From Moraxellaceae bacterium AER2_44_116 (GTDB lineage Bacteria > Pseudomonadota > Gammaproteobacteria > Pseudomonadales > Moraxellaceae): DNA of 64,000 nucleotides. Under the pieces are notes generated by a model. That model saw only the letters and a list, made by a program, of their open reading frames with translations, ran no database searches and was not told the DNA's origin. Where the stretch lies: positions 6,991-70,990 of the forward strand of contig VIAD01000015.1 in the NCBI GenBank assembly GCA_006546595.1. Direction: 5' to 3'. Position 1 is the first letter of the stretch; the number at the start of each line of letters is the position of its first letter. The position numbers and the translations under genes are program-made. Positions 45,248-54,099 of this stretch are shown piece after piece.

Positions 45248-46471
45248 ATGAACAATGATCTGTCGTTATTGCATCCTTATCCCTTTGAAAAGTTGGGCAA
45301 TTTATTGAAAGGATTAACGCCACCTGCGGAGTTAAAACCGATTTCGTTGTCGATTGGTGAGCCTAAACACACCTCGCCTGCCTTTGTGATGGAAGCCATT
45401 CAGCAGCACGCCAAACATTTAGCGACTTATCCAACGACCAAAGGCATTCCTGAGTTACGTGAGGCCATTGCTTCATGGCTAACAACCCGTTTTCAACTAA
45501 AAAGTGTTGATGCCGATAGCGAAATACTACCCGTCAGTGGCACTCGCGAAGCCTTGTTTTCGTTTACTCAAGCCGTGATTAAACGTGAAGACAAGCCCTT
45601 AGTGGTTATGCCTAATCCTTTCTATCAAATTTATGAAGGCGCGGCGTTTTTAGCAGGTGCAGAACCGTATTATTTGCCGTGTTTGGCCGAAAATCAGTTT
45701 ATTCCTGACTTTGATGCTGTGCCTGCCGAGGTTTGGCAACGTACCCAACTGTTATTTATTTGCTCACCAGGGAATCCTACAGGGGCGGTCATTCCTCGTC
45801 ATACCTTAGAAAAGCTGATTCGGTTGAGTGATGATTATGGTTTTGTCATTGCCTCTGATGAGTGTTATTCGGAAGTGTATTTTGCTGAAGCGCATCCACC
45901 ATTGGGCTTGCTGCAAGTCTGTGCCGAAATGGGGCGAGATGATTATAAAAACTGTGTTGTTTTTCACTCACTATCGAAACGCTCGAACTTACCGGGTTTA
46001 CGTTCAGGATTTGTCGCGGGTGATGCCCAATTACTGAAACCGTATTTGTTGTATCGGACGTATCATGGTGCGGCGATGCCTGTGCAACATCAATGGGCTT
46101 CGGTAGCGGCTTGGCAAGATGAACATCATGTGATTGCCAATCGTGAACAATATCGGCAAAAGTTTCACATTTTTTATGCGATGGTGAATCCGTATTTACC
46201 GTTAACCATGCCCGATGCCAGTTTCTATTTTTGGGTAAAAGTACCTGATAATCATACTGACGAAAGTTTCACTCAAATGCTCTATGAGCACGCGCATATT
46301 ACCGTGTTGGCAGGTCGTTATTTAGGCCGCGCCGACGGTAACGGAACAACCCAACCCAACCCTGCTGAAAACTATGTTCGCATGGCCTTAGTTGCGCCTC
46401 TTGCCGATTGTGTCATGGCTGCCGAACGAATCATTGCTTTATTGACTGGAGAAAAAAATGTCCCTCGCTGA
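45248..46471 (+). CDS. dapC: N-succinyldiaminopimelate aminotransferase
   Basis: PLP-dependent fold-type I aminotransferase of the succinylase branch of lysine/diaminopimelate synthesis. 407 residues. Marks: LSIGEPKHTSPAFVMEAI, PVSGTREALFSF, MPNPFYQIYEGAA, CSPGNPTGAVI, SDECYSEVYF and the PLP lysine in FHSLSKRSNLPGLRSGF. It starts one base after the glnD stop and overlaps dapD by 14 bases, so the DAP step genes form one unit. Confidence 0.95.
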   Translation: MNNDLSLLHPYPFEKLGNLLKGLTPPAELKPISLSIGEPKHTSPAFVMEAIQQHAKHLATYPTTKGIPELREAIASWLTTRFQLKSVDADSEILPVSGTREALFSFTQAVIKREDKPLVVMPNPFYQIYEGAAFLAGAEPYYLPCLAENQFIPDFDAVPAEVWQRTQLLFICSPGNPTGAVIPRHTLEKLIRLSDDYGFVIASDECYSEVYFAEAHPPLGLLQVCAEMGRDDYKNCVVFHSLSKRSNLPGLRSGFVAGDAQLLKPYLLYRTYHGAAMPVQHQWASVAAWQDEHHVIANREQYRQKFHIFYAMVNPYLPLTMPDASFYFWVKVPDNHTDESFTQMLYEHAHITVLAGRYLGRADGNGTTQPNPAENYVRMALVAPLADCVMAAERIIALLTGEKNVPR

Positions 46472-47279
46472 TTTAATTACCCAAGCGTTTGAAGACCGTA
46501 TGCAGTTTAGCCCGACGAATGCGCCACAAGATGTCCGTGATGCTGTTGCCGATGCTCTTAACTTATTAGATAGCGGTAAGGCCCGTGTTGCCGAAAAAAT
46601 TGATGGTGATTGGGTGGTCAATCAATGGTTAAAAAAAGCGGTGTTATTATCGTTTCGCTTAAATGATAACGAGCCATTGTCAGGCGGTAGCGCACTGCAA
46701 TATTACGACAAAGTACCGACCAAATTTGCTAACTGGACGGCTGACCAGTTCCGCGAATCAGGTATTCGTGTTGTGCCGCCTGCGACTGCGCGTCGTGGCA
46801 GCTTTATTGCTCGTAATGTTGTGTTAATGCCCTCTTACGTCAATATCGGCGCGTATGTTGATGAAGGCTCAATGGTTGATACATGGGCAACCGTTGGCTC
46901 ATGCGCACAGATCGGTAAAAACGTACATTTGTCGGGCGGTGTGGGTATTGGTGGTGTTTTAGAGCCGCTACAAGCTGGGCCAACGATTATTGAAGATAAC
47001 TGTTTTATTGGTGCACGTTCCGAAGTGGTTGAAGGCGTGATTATTGAAGAAGGCTCCGTGTTGTCGATGGGCGTATATATTGGCCAATCAACAAAGATTT
47101 TTGACCGTGAAACAGGCGAAGTGACTTATGGTCGTGTGCCTGCAGGTTCGGTGGTGGTATCAGGTTCTTTGCCGTCTAAATGTGGTACATACAGTTTGTA
47201 TGCCGCCGTTATCGTCAAAAAAGTCGATGCCAAAACACGTAGCAAAGTCGGTTTGAATGAATTATTGCGGGTGGATTAA
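46458..47279 (+). CDS. dapD: Tetrahydrodipicolinate N-succinyltransferase
   Basis: Succinylates tetrahydrodipicolinate, the step before DapC. 273 residues. N-terminal helical domain (DLITQAFEDRMQFSP) and a left-handed beta-helix core with VLMPSYVNIGAYVDEGSMVD, GVGIGGVLEPLQAGPTIIED, NCFIGARSEVVEG and the C-terminal SLPSKCGTYSLYAAVIVKKV. GGAG lies 8 bases before the ATG, inside the end of dapC. Confidence 0.98.
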   Translation: MSLADLITQAFEDRMQFSPTNAPQDVRDAVADALNLLDSGKARVAEKIDGDWVVNQWLKKAVLLSFRLNDNEPLSGGSALQYYDKVPTKFANWTADQFRESGIRVVPPATARRGSFIARNVVLMPSYVNIGAYVDEGSMVDTWATVGSCAQIGKNVHLSGGVGIGGVLEPLQAGPTIIEDNCFIGARSEVVEGVIIEEGSVLSMGVYIGQSTKIFDRETGEVTYGRVPAGSVVVSGSLPSKCGTYSLYAAVIVKKVDAKTRSKVGLNELLRVD

Positions 47280-47312
47280 CCCTCTCCCCAGCCCTCTCCC
47301 ACAGGGAGAGGG
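47279..47312. repeat. C-rich/G-rich repeat, family 4, copy 2
   Basis: ACCCTCTCCCCAGCC then a hairpin CCCTCTCCC-ACA-GGGAGAGGG (47292-47312), immediately after the dapD stop. It may also act as a transcript-end stem. Confidence 0.65.
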
Positions 47313-47345
47313 AGCAATACATTTAGTCCTCTGAGAGAGTTTTCC

Positions 47346-47693
47346 ATGCTCACCATTTACGGTATTAAAAACTGCGACACGATGAAAAAAGCTTTTTTAT
47401 GGCTTGATGAAAATAGCGTTGCTTATCAATTTCACGATTATAAAAAATCAGATTTAGACGAAAACACACTCAACCATTGGCTTGATACTTTAGGCTGGCA
47501 AGCGATTGTGAATCAAAAAGGTACAACGTGGCGCAAGTTAGCATTAGATAAAAACATACTGGATAATCAAACCATTAAACCGATTATTTTGCAAAACTTA
47601 AGCATGATTAAACGGCCTTTGTTGATGTTAAATGATGGTCAAATGGTGTTAGGTTTTGATAAAGAGGAATGGCAAAAGGCGTTTCATCGGTAG
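47346..47693 (+). CDS. yffB: ArsC/Spx-family thioredoxin-fold protein (YffB-like)
   Basis: 115-residue thioredoxin-fold protein. The single-cysteine site GIKNCDTMKKA (C10), the KKSDLDENTLNHWLDTLGW helix, LVNQKGTTWR-like IVNQKGTTWRKLAL and the end IKRPLLMLNDGQMVLGFDKEEW all fit the YffB/Spx group. YffB is found beside dapE or dapD in many gammaproteobacteria. A glutathione-dependent reductase role is suspected but not established, and the CXXC partner cysteine is absent. Confidence 0.9.
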   Translation: MLTIYGIKNCDTMKKAFLWLDENSVAYQFHDYKKSDLDENTLNHWLDTLGWQAIVNQKGTTWRKLALDKNILDNQTIKPIILQNLSMIKRPLLMLNDGQMVLGFDKEEWQKAFHR

Positions 47694-47736
47694 AATAAAT
47701 GGGTAGAGGTTCAACAACCACCCACCCATGAATGGA

Positions 47737-48264
47737 CTACTTTTTCACTTGATACATTTGTGCCTTATGCTGAATTAACCAATCCGTTAGCGCAATAAAA
47801 ATCACGGAAACCAACAACACACAATGAATAATGACTTCCCATTTCAAGGTATGCTCGTTCATGTTGCCCGCATTAATAAAACTGCGTAATAAATGAATAG
47901 AAGAAATACTCACCAAGGCCATACCCAATTTAATTTTTAACACACCCGCATCAACATGGTCTAACCACTCTGGTTGGTCTGGATGCTCTTCAATATGTAA
48001 ACGACTGACAAAAATCTCATAACCACCAATAATCACCATCACTAATAAATTGGCAATCATCACGACATCAATTAACGATAATACTTGTAATAAAATATCC
48101 GTTTCTTCTGAACTGCCTAAATTCATGATGAGCTTTGCCAACATGACAAAAAATTTATAGGCATACACACCTAACGCGACAATCAAGCCCAAATACATCG
48201 GTGCTTGTAACCAACGACTTAAAAAAATCAGGCTCGCCACAGAATGGGTGACTTTATTACTCAT
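47737..48264 (-). CDS. yqhA: YqhA-family inner membrane protein (UPF0114)
   Basis: 175-residue membrane protein of the YqhA family. Hydrophobic segments at about 16-37 (APMYLGLIVALGVYAYKFFV), 59-83 (VLSLIDVVMIANLLVMVIIGGY) and 142-163; a conserved EIFVSRLHIEEHPDQPEWLDHVDAGVLKIKL loop. It runs opposite to its neighbours. Function not known; the family is widespread in proteobacteria. Confidence 0.9.
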   Translation of the reverse strand: MSNKVTHSVASLIFLSRWLQAPMYLGLIVALGVYAYKFFVMLAKLIMNLGSSEETDILLQVLSLIDVVMIANLLVMVIIGGYEIFVSRLHIEEHPDQPEWLDHVDAGVLKIKLGMALVSISSIHLLRSFINAGNMNEHTLKWEVIIHCVLLVSVIFIALTDWLIQHKAQMYQVKK

Positions 48265-48449
48265 TGCTCCTCCAAATAGTCATTAAAATACGGTGTTCAT
48301 CCACTCAAGCTACAGACAACGAGGATGGACAGGATGCTAGTTTAACTGAGCCTATCACTGGAATACTAATAGCCGTCCAACAAAGAGCGTATTTTTATCT
48401 CACGGCAAAAAAGCTACACTAAAACCCTTACTTATCGACACTCACATTT

Positions 48450-50654
48450 ATGCCTCGACTCTATCTCCATGTCGCTGTACCCGCACCCCTACGTCAACAT
48501 TTTGATTACAGCATTCCTGCGAGTTTTCATCATGCACCTATGGTTGGCGCACGAGTCTTAGTACCATTTGGTCGTCGGGAATTAGTGGGCGTAATTATTG
48601 GCATCAGCAATCAAACCGATACACCCGTCGAAAAAATCAAAGCCGCTCGCCAACTGATCGATGAACACGCGCTCATTCCACCGCTCATGATGGAATTATT
48701 GACGTGGGCAGCACATTATTATCAATACCCCATTGGCGAAGTCTTTAGTGCCGCCCTGCCAACACTGTTACGCCAAGGCGAAGCGTTATACGAAAATATG
48801 AACCATTGGCGGCTGACCCATACAGGCATAGCCATCACCGCCACCGACCTAAAAAGTGCACCTAAACAACAAGCCGCATGGCAAGCATTAGAAGTACATG
48901 GCACACACGGCATTAGTGAAGATTTTTTGCAACATTTTGGTATTGAGCGAGCATCGTTATTGGCCTTAGCCAAAAAAGGTTTGACTGAAGAGTTTGGCCA
49001 AATCGTCAATAAACCCACCAAGCTACAACTCAAATATGCCGAAGTTCCCTTGCTTGCCAATGCCAACCAAGAAGCGGCAATTCATGCCATTACCAAACAA
49101 CTCGGCACATTTAAAACGCTATTACTCGATGGCGTGACAGGTAGCGGTAAAACCGAAGTCTATTTGCAAAGTATTGCCAGTTGTTTAGCTAATCATCAAC
49201 AAACGCTGGTATTAGTCCCTGAAATTGGTTTAACACCACAAACGGTCGCACGTTTTCGAGCGCGCTTTGCCGTTGAAACGGTAATGCTGCATTCAGGTTT
49301 AACCGACCGCGAACGCTTAAGAGCATGGCGACGGGCTTATTTGGGTCATGCAGGCATTGTGATTGGCACCCGCTCGACGATCTTCGCTCCCATGCCGCAT
49401 TTAGGCTTAATTATTGTCGATGAAGAACATGATTTATCGTTTAAACAACAAGACGGCTTTCGCTACCATGCCCGTGATTTAGCGGTACGGCGTGGCCAAT
49501 TACAACAGTGTCCTGTCGTTTTGGGTTCAGCAACCCCGAGTTTAGAAAGTTTAGCCAATGCCAAAGCCGAGCGTTATCAACATCTTTATTTACATGAACG
49601 TGCCGCCACCGCTCATCCTTCGACCATTAAACTGATTGATTTACGCAATCAAAAACTCAAAGACGGTTTAACGTCCGCGCTGCGAGATGCCATTGCTCAA
49701 CGGCTGAAAAAACAAGAACAAGTCTTGATTTTTATCAATCGGCGCGGTTTTGCGCCTGTTTTATTGTGTCATGACTGTGGTTGGCAAGCCAAATGTTTGC
49801 AGTGCGATGCTCGCACAACCTTGCACCGCAATCCCTTACGTTTACATTGTCATCATTGTGGTTATAGTGCCAGTCCACCGCGTCATTGTCCTGATTGTCA
49901 AAGTACCGAACTGCGCGCCATTGGTGCAGGCACCGTGCGTATTGAAGAAACCTTGCAAGAGTTATTTCCTAAAGTGCCTGTGCATCGGATTGACCGTGAT
50001 AGCACTCGCCGTAAAGACAGTTGGCATAATCTATACGCGGATATTGAACTCGGTGAAGCAGCGATTTTAGTCGGGACACAAATGTTGGCCAAAGGTCATC
50101 ACTTTCCCAATGTCACCTTAGTGGCATTATTAGATACCGATGGTGGCTTGTTTGGTGCAGATTTCCGCGCCAGTGAACGCGTGGCTCAATTGATTACTCA
50201 AGTGGCAGGTCGAGCAGGTCGCGCCGAAAAAGAAGGCTTAGTGTTGATACAAACGCATCAACCCGAACATCCATTATTGATGCAGTTATTACAAACGGGT
50301 TATAGCGGTTTTGCTGAGGCTGCCTTGCCCGAACGCCAAGCGATTGGTTTACCACCTTATGGTTATTTGGCGTTATTACGCGCAGAATCGAATTATCCTG
50401 AAACAGCATTAGAGTTTTTACAGGCGGCGATTAATTTAGGTCACGGTCTTGCCCACGAACCTGAATACTGGGGGCCTGTTCCCGCACCGATGGAGAAAAA
50501 AGCTGGCGTATTTCGCGCGCATTTATTGCTTAAAAGTAGTCAACGGCCTGCCTTACAACGATTTTTAACGGAATGGCTGGTGTTAATTTCGGCATTGCCT
50601 GAGGCGAAAAAAGTACGCTGGTCGATTGATGTGGATCCGCAGGAGATGGGATAG
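48450..50654 (+). CDS. priA: Primosomal protein N' (replication restart helicase)
   Basis: 3'-to-5' superfamily 2 DNA helicase that reloads the replisome at stalled forks. 734 residues. The N-terminal 3'BD domain starts LYLHVAVPAPLRQHFDYSIP; Walker A is LLDGVTGSGKTEVYLQ; the DEEH box is IIVDEEHDLSFKQQDG; zinc cysteines are in CHDCGWQAKCLQCD, CHHCGY and CPDCQ; helicase motifs V and VI include GTQMLAKGHHFPNVTLV and QVAGRAGRAEKEG. It is a single transcription unit. Confidence 0.98.
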   Translation: MPRLYLHVAVPAPLRQHFDYSIPASFHHAPMVGARVLVPFGRRELVGVIIGISNQTDTPVEKIKAARQLIDEHALIPPLMMELLTWAAHYYQYPIGEVFSAALPTLLRQGEALYENMNHWRLTHTGIAITATDLKSAPKQQAAWQALEVHGTHGISEDFLQHFGIERASLLALAKKGLTEEFGQIVNKPTKLQLKYAEVPLLANANQEAAIHAITKQLGTFKTLLLDGVTGSGKTEVYLQSIASCLANHQQTLVLVPEIGLTPQTVARFRARFAVETVMLHSGLTDRERLRAWRRAYLGHAGIVIGTRSTIFAPMPHLGLIIVDEEHDLSFKQQDGFRYHARDLAVRRGQLQQCPVVLGSATPSLESLANAKAERYQHLYLHERAATAHPSTIKLIDLRNQKLKDGLTSALRDAIAQRLKKQEQVLIFINRRGFAPVLLCHDCGWQAKCLQCDARTTLHRNPLRLHCHHCGYSASPPRHCPDCQSTELRAIGAGTVRIEETLQELFPKVPVHRIDRDSTRRKDSWHNLYADIELGEAAILVGTQMLAKGHHFPNVTLVALLDTDGGLFGADFRASERVAQLITQVAGRAGRAEKEGLVLIQTHQPEHPLLMQLLQTGYSGFAEAALPERQAIGLPPYGYLALLRAESNYPETALEFLQAAINLGHGLAHEPEYWGPVPAPMEKKAGVFRAHLLLKSSQRPALQRFLTEWLVLISALPEAKKVRWSIDVDPQEMG

Positions 50655-50667
50655 TTGAGAAGATCAA

Positions 50668-50688
50668 GGCGGATAAATCCGCCCCTAC
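50668..50688. repeat. Palindromic repeat, family 2, copy 3
   Basis: GGCGGAT-AA-ATCCGCC followed by CCTAC, between the convergent ends of priA and the FAH-family gene; probably also works as a transcript-end stem. Confidence 0.65.
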
Positions 50689-50692
50689 AGGC

Positions 50693-51352
50693 TTAAGCGA
50701 CTGTTGTCTCAAACCGTTGTCCTACTACCGATAATACCAATTGATCACCCGTTGCTAACGCAGCTACACCTTCTGGTGTGCCCGTGAGGATAATATCCCC
50801 TGCTTCAAGCGTAAATATCTGACTGATATAAGCAATCAACTCATAAACAGGGGTAATCATATCGTCAGTCAAACCATGCTGACGAGGCTCACCATTTACC
50901 GTTAACGTAAACGCTGTATGATAAACATCACCCAATTGCTCAGGTTTCATAAACGGTGATAACGGACACGCGCCATCAAACGCTTTAGCCACTTCCCACG
51001 GATAACCTTGTTTTTTAAGTTGATTTTGCAAGTCACGCAAGGTTAAATCTAAAGCCAAGCCATAACCTGCAATCGCCGCAGCGGCATCTTTTACGTCTAT
51101 TTTACTGATCGTTTGGCCAATCAATACCGCAATTTCGGTTTCGTGATGACAAGAGCCTCTGTCACTGGGAATACTAAAACTGGGCGATAACGGCACAATC
51201 GCGGTGCTTGGCTTTAGAAACAAAATCGGCGCATCTGGCACAACATTACCGAGCTCTTTGGCATGAGCCGCGTAATTACGACCAACACACACCGCTTTAC
51301 CCACAGGTAAATTTATTGCTGTGCCGTCTAACCATTGATGTTGATAGGACAT
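50693..51352 (-). CDS. Fumarylacetoacetate hydrolase family protein
   Basis: 219-residue FAH-fold enzyme (YcgM/FAHD1-like) that would hydrolyse or decarboxylate a diketo acid such as an acylpyruvate. Motifs: AVCVGRNYAAHAKELGN, PILFLKPSTAI, CHHETEIAVLIG (metal-binding acids), YGLALDLTLRDLQNQLKKQG, KAFDGACPLSPF and GDIILTGTPEGVA. The ATG directly abuts the stop of the upstream gene (TAAATG). It forms an operon with a GST-kappa-like isomerase and a FAD-linked oxidase. The substrate is not indicated by sequence. Confidence 0.93.
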   Translation of the reverse strand: MSYQHQWLDGTAINLPVGKAVCVGRNYAAHAKELGNVVPDAPILFLKPSTAIVPLSPSFSIPSDRGSCHHETEIAVLIGQTISKIDVKDAAAAIAGYGLALDLTLRDLQNQLKKQGYPWEVAKAFDGACPLSPFMKPEQLGDVYHTAFTLTVNGEPRQHGLTDDMITPVYELIAYISQIFTLEAGDIILTGTPEGVAALATGDQLVLSVVGQRFETTVA

Positions 51353-51910
51353 TTACTTGATTGCCTCATGAACTAAAAACAGACGATCTTCGCCAAAATA
51401 CATCTCATCGCCAACAAAAAAGGTCGGCGCACCAAATGCCCCACGAGCAACCGCTTCTTCGGTATTGGCTTTTAGTTGGTTTTTGATGGCTTCATCTTGC
51501 GTTTTAGCGACTAACTCTGCGCCTGCAAGTTCCGTTAACAACTCGACATTGGTGATGTCTTTACCCTGCCCCCAATAAGCGTGATAGAGCTTTAAGGTTA
51601 AGGCTGCACGTTCGCTATCGCTCGCGGCACACAATAGCCGTTGCACAGTGACCGTATTTGCAGGAAAGTGAGCAGGCATGGCAAATGGCAACTGATAATG
51701 AGCCACCAATCGCTCCAAATCTTTAAACATGTACGGCATTTTGGCGGCAACGGTAAATGCTGGCCCTGAATTACCTGTCGCTTTAAAAATGCCACCTAAT
51801 AACACGGGTCGCCAAACAACCTCAGCTTTACCTTCAAACTGTGCCATTTGAGTAGCAGCGATGTAGCTGTAGGGGCTGACAATATCGTAAAAGAATTCTA
51901 TTTTTTTCAT
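51353..51910 (-). CDS. 2-hydroxychromene-2-carboxylate isomerase family (DsbA/GST-kappa fold)
   Basis: 185-residue DsbA-like protein starting MKKIEFFYDIVSPYSYIAA. The ATG at 51910 with CAGGATAA upstream is preferred to an earlier start at 51949, which would lie inside a 28-base palindromic repeat. Ser/Tyr at the DsbA active-site position (SPYSY) rather than CXXC fits the HCCA isomerase/GST-kappa group, which is glutathione dependent. The C-terminal GAFGAPTFFVGDEMYFGEDRL segment is typical. It sits directly before the FAH-family gene, suggesting one catabolic or detoxification pathway. Confidence 0.9.
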   Translation of the reverse strand: MKKIEFFYDIVSPYSYIAATQMAQFEGKAEVVWRPVLLGGIFKATGNSGPAFTVAAKMPYMFKDLERLVAHYQLPFAMPAHFPANTVTVQRLLCAASDSERAALTLKLYHAYWGQGKDITNVELLTELAGAELVAKTQDEAIKNQLKANTEEAVARGAFGAPTFFVGDEMYFGEDRLFLVHEAIK

Positions 51911-51934
51911 GGGGTTATCCTGTTTTTTATAGTA

Positions 51935-51962
51935 GTAGGGGCGATTCATGAATCGCCCCTAC
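51935..51962. repeat. Palindromic repeat, family 2, copy 4 (perfect 28-base palindrome)
   Basis: GTAGGGGCGATTCA is followed directly by its exact reverse complement. It lies between the FAD-linked oxidase stop and the isomerase start. It is the most perfect of the four family-2 copies. Confidence 0.8.
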
Positions 51963-51965
51963 AGA

Positions 51966-53363
51966 TTACTTCACATCAAAAATCTTACCGCGATTGATGA
52001 TGTTATTTGGATCAAATGCCAATTTAATGGCTTGTAAATAGGCAATTTCCGCAGGTGAACGGGTGTATTCAAGATACGGTTTTTTCGTCATACCGACACC
52101 ATGTTCGGCAGAAATCGAACCATTGTATTTTTGCACGGTTTCAAACACTTGTTTATTCACCACTTGGCATTTACCAAAAAACTCGTCTTTGGTCAAATTT
52201 GCAGGTTTAAGGATATTTAAGTGCAAGTTACCATCACCAATATGACCAAACCACACAATGTCAAAATCAGGATAATTGGCCGTCACAATCGCATCAATAT
52301 CGGCAATAAACGCAGGAACGTGAGTAATTAATACCGAAATATCGTTTTTATAGGGCGTAAATTTGGCAATGGTTTCGGAAATATCTTCGCGTAAACGCCA
52401 CAAGTTTTGCGCTTGTGTTTCGTTTTGACTCATCACGCCGTTGAGTACCCAACCTTCTTCCATGCACTGCTCAAAGACTTGCATGGCTTGTTCTTCAATC
52501 GCGGGCGATAAGGCTTCAAACTCTAATAACGCATAAAATGGTGTTGCGTCAGGGAATGGCCGCGCAACATCACCACTGGCAATCACACAACGTACGGCTA
52601 AATCCGAGAAAAACTCAAATGCCGTTAAATCTAATTTGGCTTGAAATGCCGATAAGACATTCATCACCGAATTAAAATCAGGTGTTCCTAATACCAATAC
52701 GCGTAAATCACGCGGTTTACGTTCCAGTTTAATTTCAGCTTCGGTAACAAAACCTAATGTGCCTTCCGCACCAATAAACAAATGACGTAAATCATAGCCA
52801 GTCGCGTTTTTCATCATGCCTTTATTAAGATGAAGAATATCGCCTTTTCCCGTGACCACCGTTAAACCCAACACCCAAGCGCGAGTCATACCGTAACGAA
52901 TAACTTTAATGCCACCTGCGTTAGTACCAATATTGCCACCAATTTGGCTCGAACCTGCGGAAGCAAAATCGACGGGATAATATAAATCATGCTCATCGGC
53001 AAATTGTTGCAGTTGCTCGGTGACCATGCCTGCTTGCACACGCACCATGCGGTCAGCAGGATAAAACTCGACGACTTTATTCATCCGATCAAAGCTAATA
53101 ACCACTTCGCCATTCGCCGCGACTGCGCCAGCGGATAAGCCTGTACGGCCACCTGACGGCACTAAGACAATATTTTCTTGATTGGCGAGTTGTACAATGG
53201 CTTGAACCTCTTCCGTCGTTGCAGGAAAAACAATGGCACTGGCCGCAGGCGTATAGTGTTTTGTCCAATCACAGCCCCATGTTTTTAGGCTATCGGCATC
53301 GGTTTTCACGCGAATATCGCCGACGATGGCTTGTAGTTGGGTGATGATGGTTTGGTTTAGCAT
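51966..53363 (-). CDS. FAD-linked 2-hydroxy acid oxidase/dehydrogenase (GlcD/D-2-HGDH family)
   Basis: 465-residue flavoprotein of the vanillyl-alcohol-oxidase/FAD_oxidase_C group. The FAD PP-loop is VLVPSGGRTGLSAGAVA, followed by FASAGSSQIGGNIGTNAGGIKVIRYG. The C-terminal part has WFGHIGDGNLHLNIL and NGSISAEHGVGMTKK, the metal/substrate motifs. Relatives oxidise D-lactate, glycolate or D-2-hydroxyglutarate and pass electrons to ETF or quinone; the etf genes are elsewhere in the window, but a link is only inference. It heads the three-gene unit with the isomerase and FAH-family genes. Confidence 0.93.
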   Translation of the reverse strand: MLNQTIITQLQAIVGDIRVKTDADSLKTWGCDWTKHYTPAASAIVFPATTEEVQAIVQLANQENIVLVPSGGRTGLSAGAVAANGEVVISFDRMNKVVEFYPADRMVRVQAGMVTEQLQQFADEHDLYYPVDFASAGSSQIGGNIGTNAGGIKVIRYGMTRAWVLGLTVVTGKGDILHLNKGMMKNATGYDLRHLFIGAEGTLGFVTEAEIKLERKPRDLRVLVLGTPDFNSVMNVLSAFQAKLDLTAFEFFSDLAVRCVIASGDVARPFPDATPFYALLEFEALSPAIEEQAMQVFEQCMEEGWVLNGVMSQNETQAQNLWRLREDISETIAKFTPYKNDISVLITHVPAFIADIDAIVTANYPDFDIVWFGHIGDGNLHLNILKPANLTKDEFFGKCQVVNKQVFETVQKYNGSISAEHGVGMTKKPYLEYTRSPAEIAYLQAIKLAFDPNNIINRGKIFDVK

Positions 53364-53403
53364 ATAAGCCCCCTTTTAGCTTGGTAATTTGAAAAACACA
53401 TCT

Positions 53404-54099
53404 TTACAATATGCCATTAGGTCTCTGAATTGGCTTCCCTTGAGAATCGAAACAATCTTTTGCGGTATTAGGAAATGCGTCTATCAATAGCCGACACATC
53501 TCTACATTATCTTGAAACACAGCCATCCACACTGAAAACATCCCTCGCTCTTTAGCCATTTCAACGGCTTCATGTCGTCGCTCTAATGAGTCAACAATTT
53601 TTAGGCCTTCTTTATATCTAATTGCTTTTCGCCAAGCCATAGAACGGTGACTCCATCTATTATCTTTATCGCTAGGCTTTTCCATACCATCAAATACGTT
53701 AATATCAGGATGTTTATTTAACCCTGTCAGTTGCCACGTTTTAATGATTTTTTCCTGTACTTCTTCGTCAAATCCTAAGCGAGGCAATACACGCCCTTCT
53801 TCATCATATTCAAAAATACAAAATGTATTATCCGCATCAGGCCATAGATAATCACCTAACTGCATCTCTCCGTGACTTTTACTTGAGTTGCAATTTGAAC
53901 AGGAGAGTAGAAAATTCCCCCAGCTATATTGTTCTGTTGGATACTCTTTTTTTGGCTTTTTATGTTCAACATGAATAGCACTGGCTATCCAACGCTCGCA
54001 ATAAGAACAATACTCTCCGAGCCTAACGACAAGAGGCTGCTGAGCATCCTCATACTTGGCAAGTCTATACAAATAAACGCCTTTATTAATTGGGCGCAT
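53404..54099 (-). CDS. ptuB: HNH endonuclease, Septu PtuB-like
   Basis: 231-residue HNH nuclease. Zinc/active-site pattern: C31-X2-C34 (GEYCSYCERW), HVEHKKPK (His/Glu/His 43-46), WGNFLLSCSNCNSSK (Asn 62, C67, C70). This spacing is that of the PtuB/TIGR02646 group that pairs with an AAA ATPase in Septu and in retron Ec78. The C-terminal region (SVWMAVFQDNVEMCRLLIDA, FPNTAKDCFD) is helical and typical of the group. It overlaps the ATPase gene by 14 bases. AAGGGAAAA precedes the ATG. The pair is predicted to degrade nucleic acid during phage infection. Confidence 0.85.
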   Translation of the reverse strand: MRPINKGVYLYRLAKYEDAQQPLVVRLGEYCSYCERWIASAIHVEHKKPKKEYPTEQYSWGNFLLSCSNCNSSKSHGEMQLGDYLWPDADNTFCIFEYDEEGRVLPRLGFDEEVQEKIIKTWQLTGLNKHPDINVFDGMEKPSDKDNRWSHRSMAWRKAIRYKEGLKIVDSLERRHEAVEMAKERGMFSVWMAVFQDNVEMCRLLIDAFPNTAKDCFDSQGKPIQRPNGIL

